Shown here piece by piece: positions 1 to 9,389 of a stretch of 64,000 nt of DNA. Where the stretch lies: positions 434,001 through 498,000 of the forward strand of contig NZ_FRCY01000002.1 of NCBI RefSeq assembly GCF_900143075.1, read 5' to 3'. A program made the translations under genes and the position numbers. The first letter of the stretch is position 1. The number at the start of each line of letters is the position of its first letter. The DNA comes from Cyclobacterium lianum. Its GTDB lineage: Bacteria > Bacteroidota > Bacteroidia > Cytophagales > Cyclobacteriaceae. The notes below the pieces were generated by a model. That model saw only the letters and a list, made by a program, of their open reading frames with translations. It was not told the origin of the DNA and made no database searches.

Positions 1-1
1 C

Positions 2-1132
2 CTGGCCATAAAACGCATTATTTCTTAAACTGACATGGTAGGTACTTTCTTTCGTTGAATTCTGGTAATCACAAATGTTGACCGCCGCATTGTTCCTGCC
101 ATTGATACTGGCTCCGTTGGAAGCCCTGAGCTTTCCTCCGACGGCTACTTCTGTATTGTTAGCAACATTGATCGACCCGTTGGTCATGGTGATATCTTTC
201 TGAACGATGAGGCTTGAAAAATTGCTAAGATCAAGTTTAGCACCACCGCTCATGTTCAGGTTTTCCTCAAATGTAATTCCGGAATTACCTTCGGCGGATA
301 TACCCCCACCATTGGACATGGTCACATCGCCAGAAAATAATCCGGAAGCAGTGTTTTTGAAATTGATCTGCCCGCTCTGGCCAGTAGAAGTGGTACCCCC
401 AACCTGTATCCTGCTCTGTCCAAGCATATTCAGCGTTCCGTTGTTAATCAATAAATTGCCGGATACATTAAATCGGCCATCAGCTGCGGATGCGTTGATG
501 GTACCGCCTGAGGTGAATGTCAGGTCTTTGGTCTCAAAATCTCCCGCGAGATTCAGTGTAGCATTGCTCTTTACCAGAGTTTCTTCTTTCACGATTAGCG
601 TAGCGCCATCCGCCACGGTGATAATCGGCCGGTTGTCTCCTACAATCAGCCTGTCTATGATTAAGCTGGCATTTCTGGGAACTACTATCTCAACGCCGCG
701 ATTGATATCAAAGGTACCTTGAACAATCCATTCAGCTCCCTCTGCCAGTTCAATTTTGGGCAAGGAACCGCCACCGTTGATGGTCAGATCGCCTGTAAAC
801 AGCAAACGACCATTTGCACCGATATTGATACCTGCAAACACCCCGCTGCCAAAACCGGTGGCATTTCCATTGTACACCAGTTCATGATTGATGGTCACTT
901 CCACCGGACAGCCCCAGTTTTTGGAAATCGGAGGTTGACCCTGACTGATATTGTTATTGGCAGCGCAATTATGAGTGCTTGTCCAGGTCTGATTTTGCTT
1001 CCACTCCCCGGCTGCAATGCTGGTAAAGTTTTGTGCAGCCACAAAATGCCGGGTAAGCAAGAGTATCAAAAAAAAGTAAAGAGATAGCGACTTGAAAGTA
1101 GGGTTAAACGAAAGATTAGAAAAAACTGTCAT
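2..1132 (-). CDS. Secreted beta-helix-like repeat protein, N-terminal part (cut by window edge)
   Basis: The reading frame is open from an ATG at 1132 to the left edge, with no stop in about 377 codons. The N-terminus has a hydrophobic signal peptide (about residues 17-36, ending near VAAQ). After it come short degenerate repeats rich in Asn, Gly, Thr and Ile, with phrases such as GGTINAS, NNGTLNM and MTNGSINV, in which strand-like stretches alternate with turns. This pattern is typical of right-handed beta-helix or adhesin-like cell-surface proteins. In this phylum such proteins often end in a type IX secretion sorting domain, but that end lies outside the window. No catalytic motif is visible. 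It is convergent with nothing; rho follows upstream on the same strand with its own terminator between them. Function is unknown. Confidence 0.75.
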   Translation of the reverse strand, partial: MTVFSNLSFNPTFKSLSLYFFLILLLTRHFVAAQNFTSIAAGEWKQNQTWTSTHNCAANNNISQGQPPISKNWGCPVEVTINHELVYNGNATGFGSGVFAGINIGANGRLLFTGDLTINGGGSLPKIELAEGAEWIVQGTFDINRGVEIVVPRNASLIIDRLIVGDNRPIITVADGATLIVKEETLVKSNATLNLAGDFETKDLTFTSGGTINASAADGRFNVSGNLLINNGTLNMLGQSRIQVGGTTSTGQSGQINFKNTASGLFSGDVTMSNGGGISAEGNSGITFEENLNMSGGAKLDLSNFSSLIVQKDITMTNGSINVANNTEVAVGGKLRASNGASINGRNNAAVNICDYQNSTKESTYHVSLRNNAFYGQ

Positions 1133-1293
1133 TGCTGTTTGATTGATTAACAGCATAAAATTAAACAGTCATCAGGGCATAGAATGAATTAATCGTTCAA
1201 CGGGACCAATCGCGGGTCAGGATGGTAAAAAATACAGATAAAGGTATTTTGAAATATATTTTTTGTATTTCAAATGCCTAGTTTTGTTGAAAA

Positions 1294-1324
1294 TAAAAAA
1301 AGCCCGAGTGTCGGGCCTTTTTTT
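1294..1324 (-). terminator. Rho-independent terminator behind rho
   Basis: A GCCCGA/TCGGGC stem (1302-1307 with 1311-1316) and a GTG loop is flanked by an A-run on one side and a T-run on the other. It could stop transcription from either strand and lies just after the rho stop codon. Confidence 0.85.
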
Positions 1325-1348
1325 GTATAGGGTATTTTTCTGGTATAC

Positions 1349-3148
1349 TTACCCGTTCATACTGATCAAAAACTCAGCATTATCTCTTGTACCTTTCATT
1401 CTCTGGAGCAAAAATTCCATGGCTTCCTGAGAAGTCATGTCTGACATAATTTTTCTAAGGATCCAGATTCTCTGCATCTCCTCCTTATCCATAAGCAGGT
1501 CTTCGCGTCTGGTACCAGATCCGGGCACATCAATAGCGGGATAAATCCTCCTGTTAGACAATTTCCTATCCAGAGAAAGCTCCATGTTACCGGTACCTTT
1601 AAATTCCTCGAAAATCACTTCATCCATTTTGGAGCCGGTTTCCACAAGCGCTGTGGCAATAATGGTGAGGGAGCCACCATTTTCCACGTTTCTTGCTGCA
1701 CCAAAAAAGCGTTTGGGCTTGTGAAGGGCATTGGCATCTACCCCACCAGACAATATTTTTCCGGATGAAGGTACCACAGTATTGTGTGCACGGGCGAGGC
1801 GGGTGATAGAATCGAGCAGAATGACAACGTCATGTCCACACTCAACCATTCTTTTGGCCTTTTCCAGTACCAGGGCTGCCACCTTTACGTGTCTTTCTGC
1901 TTGTTCGTCGAAGGTAGACGATATCACTTCTGCCTTCACAGACCTGGCCATATCGGTCACCTCTTCAGGTCGCTCATCGATCAGAAGGATCATGAGATGC
2001 ACCTCGGGATGGTTTTCGGCAATAGCATTGGCAATTTTCTGCAACAAAACGGTTTTCCCTGTCTTTGGCTGGGCTACGATCATGCCCCGCTGACCTTTTC
2101 CTATCGGTGCAAACAGATCTACAATTCTGGTAGAATAATTGTCCGGCTTAGTAGTCAGATTAAGTCTTTCTTCGGGAAACAATGGCGTCAGGTACTCAAA
2201 GGGAATTCTATCCCGGATTTCGTCCGTCGTTTTTCCGTTTACCGTACCTACTTTTAAAAGGGCGAAATATTTTTCACCTTCCTTGGGTGGTCTGATCTGA
2301 CCCTGTATGTTGTCTCCTGTTTTCAGACCAAAAAGCTTGATTTGAGAGGGAGATACGTAGATGTCATCCGGAGAGGCAAGATAATTGTAATCCAGAGATC
2401 TCAGGAATCCATATCCGTCCGACATAATTTCCAGCACACCGGAGTTTTCAATGATACCGTCAAAATCCTTTATGGTAACGGAAGTTTTTCTTTTGGGACT
2501 GTATTGTTGATCCTGGTTCGATTGCTCATCTGAATCCCTGTGGTTGCGCTTCTTTGAAAAGTCTGTATCAGCAGCGGCCTGGCCCTGATCATCTGTTCCG
2601 GATTTAATCTCATCCAGATCTACCACAGCCCGGCGCCTCGGTCTGAAGCTTCTGCCTTTTTCATCTTCTGGCTTAGAAGCTGCCTTGCTGCCGTTATCTT
2701 CACTTTTCCGGCTATCATCCTTCCGGCTGTCATCCGGTTTCTTGGATTCATCACCCTTTTTATTGGCAGGCTTATTCTTTGGTTTCCGTTCCTGACTAGC
2801 GGCTTTATTTGCGGGAGATTTGGAGGCTTTGTCCTCCTTATCGGTATTTTTCCCGGATTCTTCCTTAGGGAGCTCGGTGACATTCTGCCTTTTAAATTTC
2901 GGTTTTTCTTCCATAGAAGCGGCACCAGCAGCCTTTTCTCCCGAGACCTCCTGCTCTACCAGTTCTGATTCTACTTTAGAAGGCTTCTTCTTAGGTAGAG
3001 ATTTTTCCGGTGTGATGGCCTGCTGGTCTAATATAGCATAAACCAAATCCTCCTTTTTTAAAGATTTAAAGTTCTTAACCCCCAACTCCTCTGCTATTTC
3101 TTTTAGTTCAGACAATAGCCTGATTCTTAATTCTTCTATGTTATACAT
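1349..3148 (-). CDS. rho: Transcription termination factor Rho
   Basis: This is the hexameric RNA-dependent ATPase that ends transcription. At 599 residues it is much longer than the roughly 420-residue E. coli protein. The N-terminal Rho_N helical domain (about 1-45) is followed by a highly charged Lys/Glu/Ser/Asp-rich linker (about 50-230). Next is the RNA-binding cold-shock-like domain (about 235-305, with DGYGFLRS) and then the ATPase core. The core has a P-loop (AQPKTGKT), the [12 protein letters not shown] segment and the conserved [17 protein letters not shown] loop. Long N-terminal insertions are known for Rho in Bacteroidota. The gene is monocistronic, with a terminator directly downstream. 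Confidence 0.98.
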   Translation of the reverse strand: MYNIEELRIRLLSELKEIAEELGVKNFKSLKKEDLVYAILDQQAITPEKSLPKKKPSKVESELVEQEVSGEKAAGAASMEEKPKFKRQNVTELPKEESGKNTDKEDKASKSPANKAASQERKPKNKPANKKGDESKKPDDSRKDDSRKSEDNGSKAASKPEDEKGRSFRPRRRAVVDLDEIKSGTDDQGQAAADTDFSKKRNHRDSDEQSNQDQQYSPKRKTSVTIKDFDGIIENSGVLEIMSDGYGFLRSLDYNYLASPDDIYVSPSQIKLFGLKTGDNIQGQIRPPKEGEKYFALLKVGTVNGKTTDEIRDRIPFEYLTPLFPEERLNLTTKPDNYSTRIVDLFAPIGKGQRGMIVAQPKTGKTVLLQKIANAIAENHPEVHLMILLIDERPEEVTDMARSVKAEVISSTFDEQAERHVKVAALVLEKAKRMVECGHDVVILLDSITRLARAHNTVVPSSGKILSGGVDANALHKPKRFFGAARNVENGGSLTIIATALVETGSKMDEVIFEEFKGTGNMELSLDRKLSNRRIYPAIDVPGSGTRREDLLMDKEEMQRIWILRKIMSDMTSQEAMEFLLQRMKGTRDNAEFLISMNG

Positions 3149-3414
3149 AAAAAACGTGTGAATGTAATTCTAGACTGTGTAAATGATGAAATGGTATGTA
3201 ACTTAGATTGGTATAAAAAGGTATACAGACAATGCTAAACTCCCCAGGATGGGGATCTTCTGCTTATTTGATATCACAATATTACATCAAACGCTAATAA
3301 TACGCAAATTTTTATGAAATTGTTATTAATATAGTGAAATTCAAATTTCCAAGCTTATTGTATGTCAGATTTCAAAACCTTCTTCTGCCTGACCTTAAAT
3401 TATCCTACTCTTGT

Positions 3415-4509
3415 ATGAGTTCTGATCGGCTACACCCTATACAGCTTACTGCCTATACCCTTATCTCCATCAGTTTGGTCCTTTGGTTGATGCAGGTGGC
3501 GGCATTTATCCTGGTACCTTTGGTTTGGGGTATTTTCTTTGCCTTTGCGTTGTACCCTTTCAGCAACTGGCTGGAAAACAGAAGATTCCCACGATCCCTG
3601 GCCATTGCCAGTACGCTGGTACTGGTCAGCATTGCCGGCGGTGCTATTTTCTACCTGCTGATCCATCAGATGGTCCTCTTGCTGGCAGATATCCCTGAAA
3701 TCGGCACAAAACTCAACGAGAAATGGGCTGATTTTCTCCAGCAGATTGAAATGCAACTGGGCCTGGATGCTTTCTCCGGTTCAGACAATATCACACTGCG
3801 CAATTGGTTTTCATTCGAAAACCTAAACAACACACTTTTCAATACAGGAAAATCCCTGACTTTGATTGGTATCATTCCCCTGTACGTATTTTTGCTGCTT
3901 TATTACAAAGACTTTTTTATCGAATTCCTGTTAAAAGCATCCTCCAGACGCAATGAAGCCATACTTGCCGCGATAGCTGACTCGGGCCAGGTCATACATG
4001 CCTACCTGATTGGGATGGTAAAAGTCACCTTCCTCGTTGCCATCATGGCTGGAATCTATTTTCAATTGATTGGCATCAAATATTTCCTTCTCTTCGCCCT
4101 GTTTATTGCCATTATGAACCTCATCCCATACATTGGTGTGGTTATCAGCTCTGTACTGGTAATATTCTATGTGTTCCTGACATCAGACTCATTTCTCCTG
4201 CCCATACTGACTTTACTGGTACTCTGGGGCATTCAATTACTCGAAAACAACCTGATAACTCCTTTGGTCGTAGGCTCAAAAGTCAAAGTAAATGTTTTGG
4301 CCGTCGTTCTGGCCATTCTTATAGGAGGTGGAATCTGGGGCGTTTCCGGAATGGTTCTTTTCATTCCCCTCACCGGCATTCTCAAGATTACTCTTGACCG
4401 TATCCCTTCGCTCCAGCCCTATGGCTACCTTCTTGGAGATAAATTCCCGGTAATAGAAAAAAACGAAAACTTCATCCGCCTGCTCCGAAAAAAATGGTCC
4501 GGAAAGTAA
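3415..4509 (+). CDS. AI-2E family transporter (PerM/YdiK-type permease)
   Basis: This is a 364-residue polytopic inner-membrane protein. Hydrophobic segments lie at its N-terminus, in the middle and as a dense C-terminal cluster. The C-terminal motifs NLIPYIGVVISS and NNLITPLVVGSKV are hallmarks of the AI-2E/PerM family. Members have been linked to export of small molecules or to Na+/H+ antiport, and the substrate here cannot be read from sequence. I chose the ATG at 3415 because the upstream GTG at 3334 would add a poorly conserved 27-residue extension ahead of the first membrane helix. It stands alone, with rho divergent and a tRNA convergent. Confidence 0.9.
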   Translation: MSSDRLHPIQLTAYTLISISLVLWLMQVAAFILVPLVWGIFFAFALYPFSNWLENRRFPRSLAIASTLVLVSIAGGAIFYLLIHQMVLLLADIPEIGTKLNEKWADFLQQIEMQLGLDAFSGSDNITLRNWFSFENLNNTLFNTGKSLTLIGIIPLYVFLLLYYKDFFIEFLLKASSRRNEAILAAIADSGQVIHAYLIGMVKVTFLVAIMAGIYFQLIGIKYFLLFALFIAIMNLIPYIGVVISSVLVIFYVFLTSDSFLLPILTLLVLWGIQLLENNLITPLVVGSKVKVNVLAVVLAILIGGGIWGVSGMVLFIPLTGILKITLDRIPSLQPYGYLLGDKFPVIEKNENFIRLLRKKWSGK

Positions 4510-4513
4510 AATG

Positions 4514-4595
4514 TGCGCACGAAAGGATTCGAACCTTCACACCCGAAGGCGCTGCCACCTGAAGACAGTGCGTCTACCAATTTCGCCACGTGCGC
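4514..4595 (-). tRNA. tRNA-Leu (anticodon CAG)
   Basis: The cloverleaf can be drawn by hand on the minus strand. The acceptor stem is GCGCACG/CGTGCGC, and the D arm GCG...CGC contains AATTGGTAGA. The anticodon stem CTGTC/GGCAG has the loop TTCAGGT, giving anticodon CAG. A long variable arm (CGCCTTCGGGTGTG) and the TTCGAAT T-loop follow. The long variable arm fits class II tRNA-Leu. The 3' CCA is not encoded. Confidence 0.97.
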
Positions 4596-4984
4596 ATTTG
4601 CATGCAAAAATGAGAAATTAAAATATCTTCAGCAAAGAAATTTGCATTTAATCACTGTTTTCAGGTCATATTATTTTTTACTGAAGAGCCACTGTTTAAT
4701 CAACAGTTTCATTTACAAAGCCTTTCGCGCCAGAAATTACTATAAAAAAACTGCGCTCCAGGATCGTCTCATTTGGTTCCCATAGTTTTTCAGTTGCCAC
4801 ATAGCTGGTCCCGGTCTTAAATCGGGGTAATCCCGCTCGTGTTAAATAAACATCCCTCTGTGTGTCGCGTTCTACCTGCCCGATTTTATGTAAAACAGCA
4901 TCCCCAAGGTATCATTTACAAATATCTACCAATACCGGTATGCGGTTTATGAATCCAAATCCACCGTCTCCCCGGAGTGAACGG
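4596..4984. other. Intergenic stretch, nothing recognised
   Basis: This stretch of about 390 bases lies between the 5' end of tRNA-Leu and the 3' end of the GH43-like gene. I see no gene, RNA or clear hairpin. Short open frames here have no recognisable product. Confidence 0.6.
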
Positions 4985-5938
4985 TTATCTTTTAAATGGT
5001 AACTGTTCAAAAAACTTCTTTTCCACTTTAAAGATGGTCCCGTGTCTGCTATCCTTTGGAAAACTGATCCGTGCCGAGATGTCCTCCCAATTTTTCAAAT
5101 CAGATGACATGACTGCACCCATCCGCTTTTCAATGTATTTATCAAAAAATACGATCCAATAGTCACCGACCTTGGTAACTGTCGGCCCTTCGGCCCAATA
5201 ATTGCCGGTAATGGGTGGTCCTGCGGGACCATAGGGGCCGTCAGCATGCTCAGCTCTGGCGATCCGGATATTTTTTTTTGGTGGCTCTCTGGTTTCATCC
5301 TTCACAAATAACCAGTATTCCCCGTCAATTTCCTGGATGGTACCATCGATTACATTGAAACCTGGCTCGTAAAACAATTTGGTTTCGGAAAACTCCTTAA
5401 AATCACGTGTGGTCACGTAATACTGCCTGTGATTGTAGCCATCATCCTCCTGAGACTGGGTTTCGGGATACAAACCACGGATGGTAGTGGACCAATAAAT
5501 GATAAACTTATCGTCTTTCTCGTCATAAAAGATCTCCGGGGCCCAGGTATTTCTGGCTGCAGGCTCATGTTCCATTACAGGTATATACTGCTGCTCAGAC
5601 CAGCTCACCAAATCGTCTGAATAGGCATACCCCAGACCCTTTTCGTTCCAGCTTACGGTCCATACCATATGGAATCTGCCTTTCTTGTCCCGAATGATGC
5701 AGGGATCCCGCATCAGCTTATCTCCCCCTGCGGTTGGTTTAAGCAGGGATTTTCCTTCTCCCAATTCCTTGTAATGGTACCCATCCACGGAATAAGCCAG
5801 GTGTAGGCCGTCCTCCCCGTTGCCGGTGAAATAGGAAAAAAGGTATACTTGCTCCGTAGGCTGATAAGCGGTGGATGAACATTCAGACAAAAACGCCAGC
5901 ACTGCCAAACATCCGATTATCTTTTGCATATACAACAT
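4985..5938 (-). CDS. GH43-like glycoside hydrolase, lipoprotein
   Basis: This 317-residue protein carries a lipoprotein-type signal (FLSEC, about residues 16-20), so it is probably anchored in the cell envelope. The body has short five-bladed-propeller repeats typical of GH43/GH117-like enzymes: MRDPCIIRDKKGRFHMVW (about 75-92), WAPEIFYD (about 131-138), and YWAEGPTVTKVGDYWIVFF near residue 245, where the EGP glutamate fits a general acid. Such enzymes cleave arabinan, xylan or galactan side chains; the substrate here is unknown. It lies divergent from SusC, suggesting a shared role in polysaccharide use. Confidence 0.85.
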   Translation of the reverse strand: MLYMQKIIGCLAVLAFLSECSSTAYQPTEQVYLFSYFTGNGEDGLHLAYSVDGYHYKELGEGKSLLKPTAGGDKLMRDPCIIRDKKGRFHMVWTVSWNEKGLGYAYSDDLVSWSEQQYIPVMEHEPAARNTWAPEIFYDEKDDKFIIYWSTTIRGLYPETQSQEDDGYNHRQYYVTTRDFKEFSETKLFYEPGFNVIDGTIQEIDGEYWLFVKDETREPPKKNIRIARAEHADGPYGPAGPPITGNYWAEGPTVTKVGDYWIVFFDKYIEKRMGAVMSSDLKNWEDISARISFPKDSRHGTIFKVEKKFFEQLPFKR

Positions 5939-6172
5939 GTCAATTTATTTGTAGCAATGGGTGGGAAAAGCCAAAGATAGCAAATTAATCCATGCGAAAA
6001 ATTAGGCGAAACCAGATTTGTCCACCCCCAAACCCGCCCTCCACTTAGGCTTTAAAACTTTTGGCTAATCAGGTTTTTCTTCCTTTTATAAAATTTATTT
6101 GCGTATTATTTAAAAAAGTCAACCCAAAAAAAAGCTAACCAGCATAGTACAGGATAGAATATTTTAAATTAT

Positions 6173-6190
6173 TTAGGTAATTTAACCTAA
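6173..6190. promoter_or_regulatory. Inverted repeat upstream of the SusC gene
   Basis: TTAGGT-AATTTA-ACCTAA is a perfect 6+6 inverted repeat about 70 bases before the susC-type start, in the 322-base divergent region shared with the GH43-like gene. It could be an operator for either gene. No clear TAnnTTTG box is seen next to it. Confidence 0.4.
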
Positions 6191-6260
6191 TTCTAATTCA
6201 TCTATGCAAATCATACAATAAATTACCTATTTAATTAATTAATCAATAAACCTTAAAATT

Positions 6261-9200
6261 ATGGACAAATTTTTCCCAAAAATTTACAAATACAGTCTGG
6301 CTGTATTTGTCCTCTCCCTGCTATTATTAAGCAGCCATACTATGGCACAGGGAGTCCGGACGATATCCGGAGTAGTCAAAGCACAGGAAGATCAGGAGCT
6401 GATACCTGGTGTGTCTGTGCTGGTAAAAGGTACCACGAGAGGTACCGTCACCGACATCGACGGGGAGTTTAGCCTTGAGGTCTCCAATGGGGATGTTCTG
6501 GTCACCAGCTTTATCGGCTATGAAACCAAGGAGGTCACCGTACAGGAAGGCATGGACAATCTGGAAATCCTGCTAAATTCCTCCTTTTCGGACCTCTCCG
6601 AGGTAGTTGTGGTCGGGTATGGCACTCAGAAAAAGTCAGACCTCACCGGTGCTGTGGGATCGGTCAGCAGCGAAGCACTTCAGGAAAGGCCGGCGGCTTC
6701 TCTAAACCAGGCGCTTTCGGGAAGGATACAGGGTGTAAACGTGTCGGTCAACTCTGGTCGTCCTGGCGGAAGGGCCAATATACGGATTCGTGGAAACACC
6801 TCGGTGAGTATTGCCAATGATCCCCTGTATGTGATTGATGGGGTGATCATTCACGCGGCAGGTCTTGCCAATGGAAGTACGCCTATCGACTATATTAATC
6901 CCAATGATATTGCTTCTGTTGAAGTGCTGAAAGACGCCTCCGCTACAGCCATTTACGGTGCCAGGGGTGCCAACGGAGTAATTCTGGTTACTACCAAAAG
7001 AGGCAGCAATTCCGGAGGTATGATCACTTTCGATACTGACCTCAGCGTGGGCGTACTTCCCCGGAAAATCCCGCTCCTGAATTCGGAAGAATTCCTGATG
7101 GTAGAGGATATTGCCTACCAGAATGCGCAAAAATACGATCCTACCGGATGGGCCAATGGCATTTACAGGGATCCCCAGCTGAAAAGGACAAACCCGTTGC
7201 TATTTGACGCCAATGGCAACCCACTGCATGATACCGACTGGCAGGACGAATCCTTTCGCCAGGCAATTACCCAAAATTATCAATTGGGCCTGACGGGTGG
7301 AAATGAAAAGGATTCCTACGGGATATATGTCAATCACAGAAATGAAGAAGGCCTGATGCGCGGTTCTTTCTTAAAGAGATACGCAGGAAGATTTGTGTTT
7401 GACAGCCAGATCAAAGATTGGGTCAAGGTAGGTGGAACACTGAGTTACACAGACCAGCGGGAAAGACAGGTAGATCCCCTGGGTGCTGGAGGCATCATTG
7501 CCATGCGGCAGGTTCTGGAAGCCTTGCCCATTATACCGGTAAAATATGCTGACGGAAGCTGGGCCGGCAACGAGGACTATCCCGGTATGGAAGGTGGAAA
7601 CAACCCCCTTCACGTGGTAGAAGATCGCGTCTATATGGTCAACACCCAAACCATGCTCGGCAACCTGTATGCCAATTTCAGCCTGGCGGAGGGCCTGGAA
7701 CTGAGGTCAGTACTGGCAACGAATATCATCAATCAGCGTGTAGATTATTACGGAGGAAGGATGCTGAATTATATTGCAAGAAATCAGGGAGGAGATGCTT
7801 CCGTGATGAATGACCGGCTAAACTCCTGGCAGTTTGAAAACTATCTGACTTATAACAAAGACATAGACGAAAATCAATCTATCAATGCGCTTTTGGGAAT
7901 TTCCTGGCAGCATGTAGACCGGTTTAACAGCACCGCAAGATCCCAGAATTTCCAGGATGACTATTTCAAATTCAATAACCTGGGTGCCGGGGCCAACGTC
8001 TTTCAGACCCTTTCCGGCACCTCAGCTTATGGATTGAATTCCTATTTTGGCAGGTTCAACTATAACCTGAAAGAAAAATACCTGCTGACCTTTACGGGCC
8101 GGATTGACGGATCCTCCAAATTTGGAGAGGCCAACCGATATGCGGTATTCCCCTCTGCTGCGCTTGCATGGCGGGTATCAGAGGAAGATTTCCTGAAAGA
8201 CAGCAGAACGCTGTCCAACCTGAAACTCAGGGCCAGCTATGGTGTCACCGGCAACTCTGAAATACCGGCTTATCAGGCACTCGCCGGAATGGGTAACTAT
8301 ACCGTGATTTTCAACGATTCAAGGGCCATTGGACTGGGGATCAACCGCCTGGCCAACCCTGACCTGCGGTGGGAAAAAACATTCCAGACAGATGTAGGAG
8401 TTGAACTGGGTCTATTCAACAACCGATTGACATTCGAGCTGGACCTCTACAGGAAGTTGACCGAGGACATGTTGCTCAATGCACCGGTACCCTCCAGTAG
8501 CGGATATACCCAGGTGACACGTAATATCGGTAGTATGGAAAACAAAGGGGTGGAGTTTGCACTGAATTCCGTAAACGTGGTCAACAATGACTTTAAATGG
8601 GATACCCACTTCAACATTTCTGTGAACAGAAACAAGGTCCTGGAGCTTACAGGTGGAGCAGACATCTTTTCCGGGTCTACGATCATCCGGGAGGGTGAGC
8701 CCGTAGGCTCATTCTTTGGATTTGTGCACCTGGGTACCTGGGACACCGATGAGGCAGATCTCGCCGCCCAGTATTTCAAGCTTCCGGGAGATATCAAATA
8801 TGAAGATGTAAACGGAGACGGTGCCATCAATGACAATGACCGGGTAATCATCGGTCAGGGTATTCCCAAAGGTTTTGGAACGCTGATGAATACCTTTCAG
8901 TACAAAAACTTTGAGCTTATGGTCGATCTGCAGTTTATGTATGGCAATAACGTATTGTGGAGAAGCAAGCACTCTGCAGAAGACCGCCAGGGCATTGCCA
9001 ATAGTTTCAGAACGGTGCTGAATGCCTGGACCCCGGAGAACCAAAACACCAATATTGCCCAACTCAGGCCCCTTACAGCCGGCTATAATACCTTTAATGA
9101 TACAGACAGGGCACAGGATGGCTCTTTCCTGAGAGGGCGAAACCTGCTATTTGCCTATACTTTTGATCCGGGACTGATCCAAAGGATCAAACTGAACCGC

Positions 9201-9362
9201 CTGCGTGCCTTTGTTTCCGTGCAGAACTTCTTCCTGAGCACCAAATTTCAGGGCTATGATCCGGAAGTTTCCACCTCAGGCTCTCCCTTCGATCAGGGCG
9301 TAGACCTGTACGCTTACCCAAAACCAAGGGTATTCATGTTGGGTGTAAACATCGCTCTGTAA
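6261..9362 (+). CDS. SusC/RagA-type TonB-linked outer-membrane transporter
   Basis: This 1033-residue outer-membrane protein begins with a signal peptide ending near SHTMAQ. A carboxypeptidase-D-like domain (about 36-118) follows, then the plug domain with the family signature LYVIDGVII and DASATAIYGARGANGVIL (about 190-240), and finally a long beta-barrel to the C-terminus. The family imports glycans or peptides across the outer membrane using TonB energy, together with a SusD lipoprotein. The susD-type partner starts 27 bases downstream. The substrate cannot be deduced from the sequence; the neighbours suggest a sugar or glycoside. Confidence 0.97.
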   Translation: MDKFFPKIYKYSLAVFVLSLLLLSSHTMAQGVRTISGVVKAQEDQELIPGVSVLVKGTTRGTVTDIDGEFSLEVSNGDVLVTSFIGYETKEVTVQEGMDNLEILLNSSFSDLSEVVVVGYGTQKKSDLTGAVGSVSSEALQERPAASLNQALSGRIQGVNVSVNSGRPGGRANIRIRGNTSVSIANDPLYVIDGVIIHAAGLANGSTPIDYINPNDIASVEVLKDASATAIYGARGANGVILVTTKRGSNSGGMITFDTDLSVGVLPRKIPLLNSEEFLMVEDIAYQNAQKYDPTGWANGIYRDPQLKRTNPLLFDANGNPLHDTDWQDESFRQAITQNYQLGLTGGNEKDSYGIYVNHRNEEGLMRGSFLKRYAGRFVFDSQIKDWVKVGGTLSYTDQRERQVDPLGAGGIIAMRQVLEALPIIPVKYADGSWAGNEDYPGMEGGNNPLHVVEDRVYMVNTQTMLGNLYANFSLAEGLELRSVLATNIINQRVDYYGGRMLNYIARNQGGDASVMNDRLNSWQFENYLTYNKDIDENQSINALLGISWQHVDRFNSTARSQNFQDDYFKFNNLGAGANVFQTLSGTSAYGLNSYFGRFNYNLKEKYLLTFTGRIDGSSKFGEANRYAVFPSAALAWRVSEEDFLKDSRTLSNLKLRASYGVTGNSEIPAYQALAGMGNYTVIFNDSRAIGLGINRLANPDLRWEKTFQTDVGVELGLFNNRLTFELDLYRKLTEDMLLNAPVPSSSGYTQVTRNIGSMENKGVEFALNSVNVVNNDFKWDTHFNISVNRNKVLELTGGADIFSGSTIIREGEPVGSFFGFVHLGTWDTDEADLAAQYFKLPGDIKYEDVNGDGAINDNDRVIIGQGIPKGFGTLMNTFQYKNFELMVDLQFMYGNNVLWRSKHSAEDRQGIANSFRTVLNAWTPENQNTNIAQLRPLTAGYNTFNDTDRAQDGSFLRGRNLLFAYTFDPGLIQRIKLNRLRAFVSVQNFFLSTKFQGYDPEVSTSGSPFDQGVDLYAYPKPRVFMLGVNIAL

Positions 9363-9389
9363 TCTGTAAAACATAGAAAAAATAAAAAG

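Noticed and set aside
207-1087. Open frames on the plus strand at the left edge
   Set aside because: They lie opposite a long open frame with a signal peptide and regular repeats, and their own residues show no family pattern.
4425-4785. Open frames over the tRNA-Leu gene
   Set aside because: They only translate tRNA sequence; the cloverleaf explains the region.
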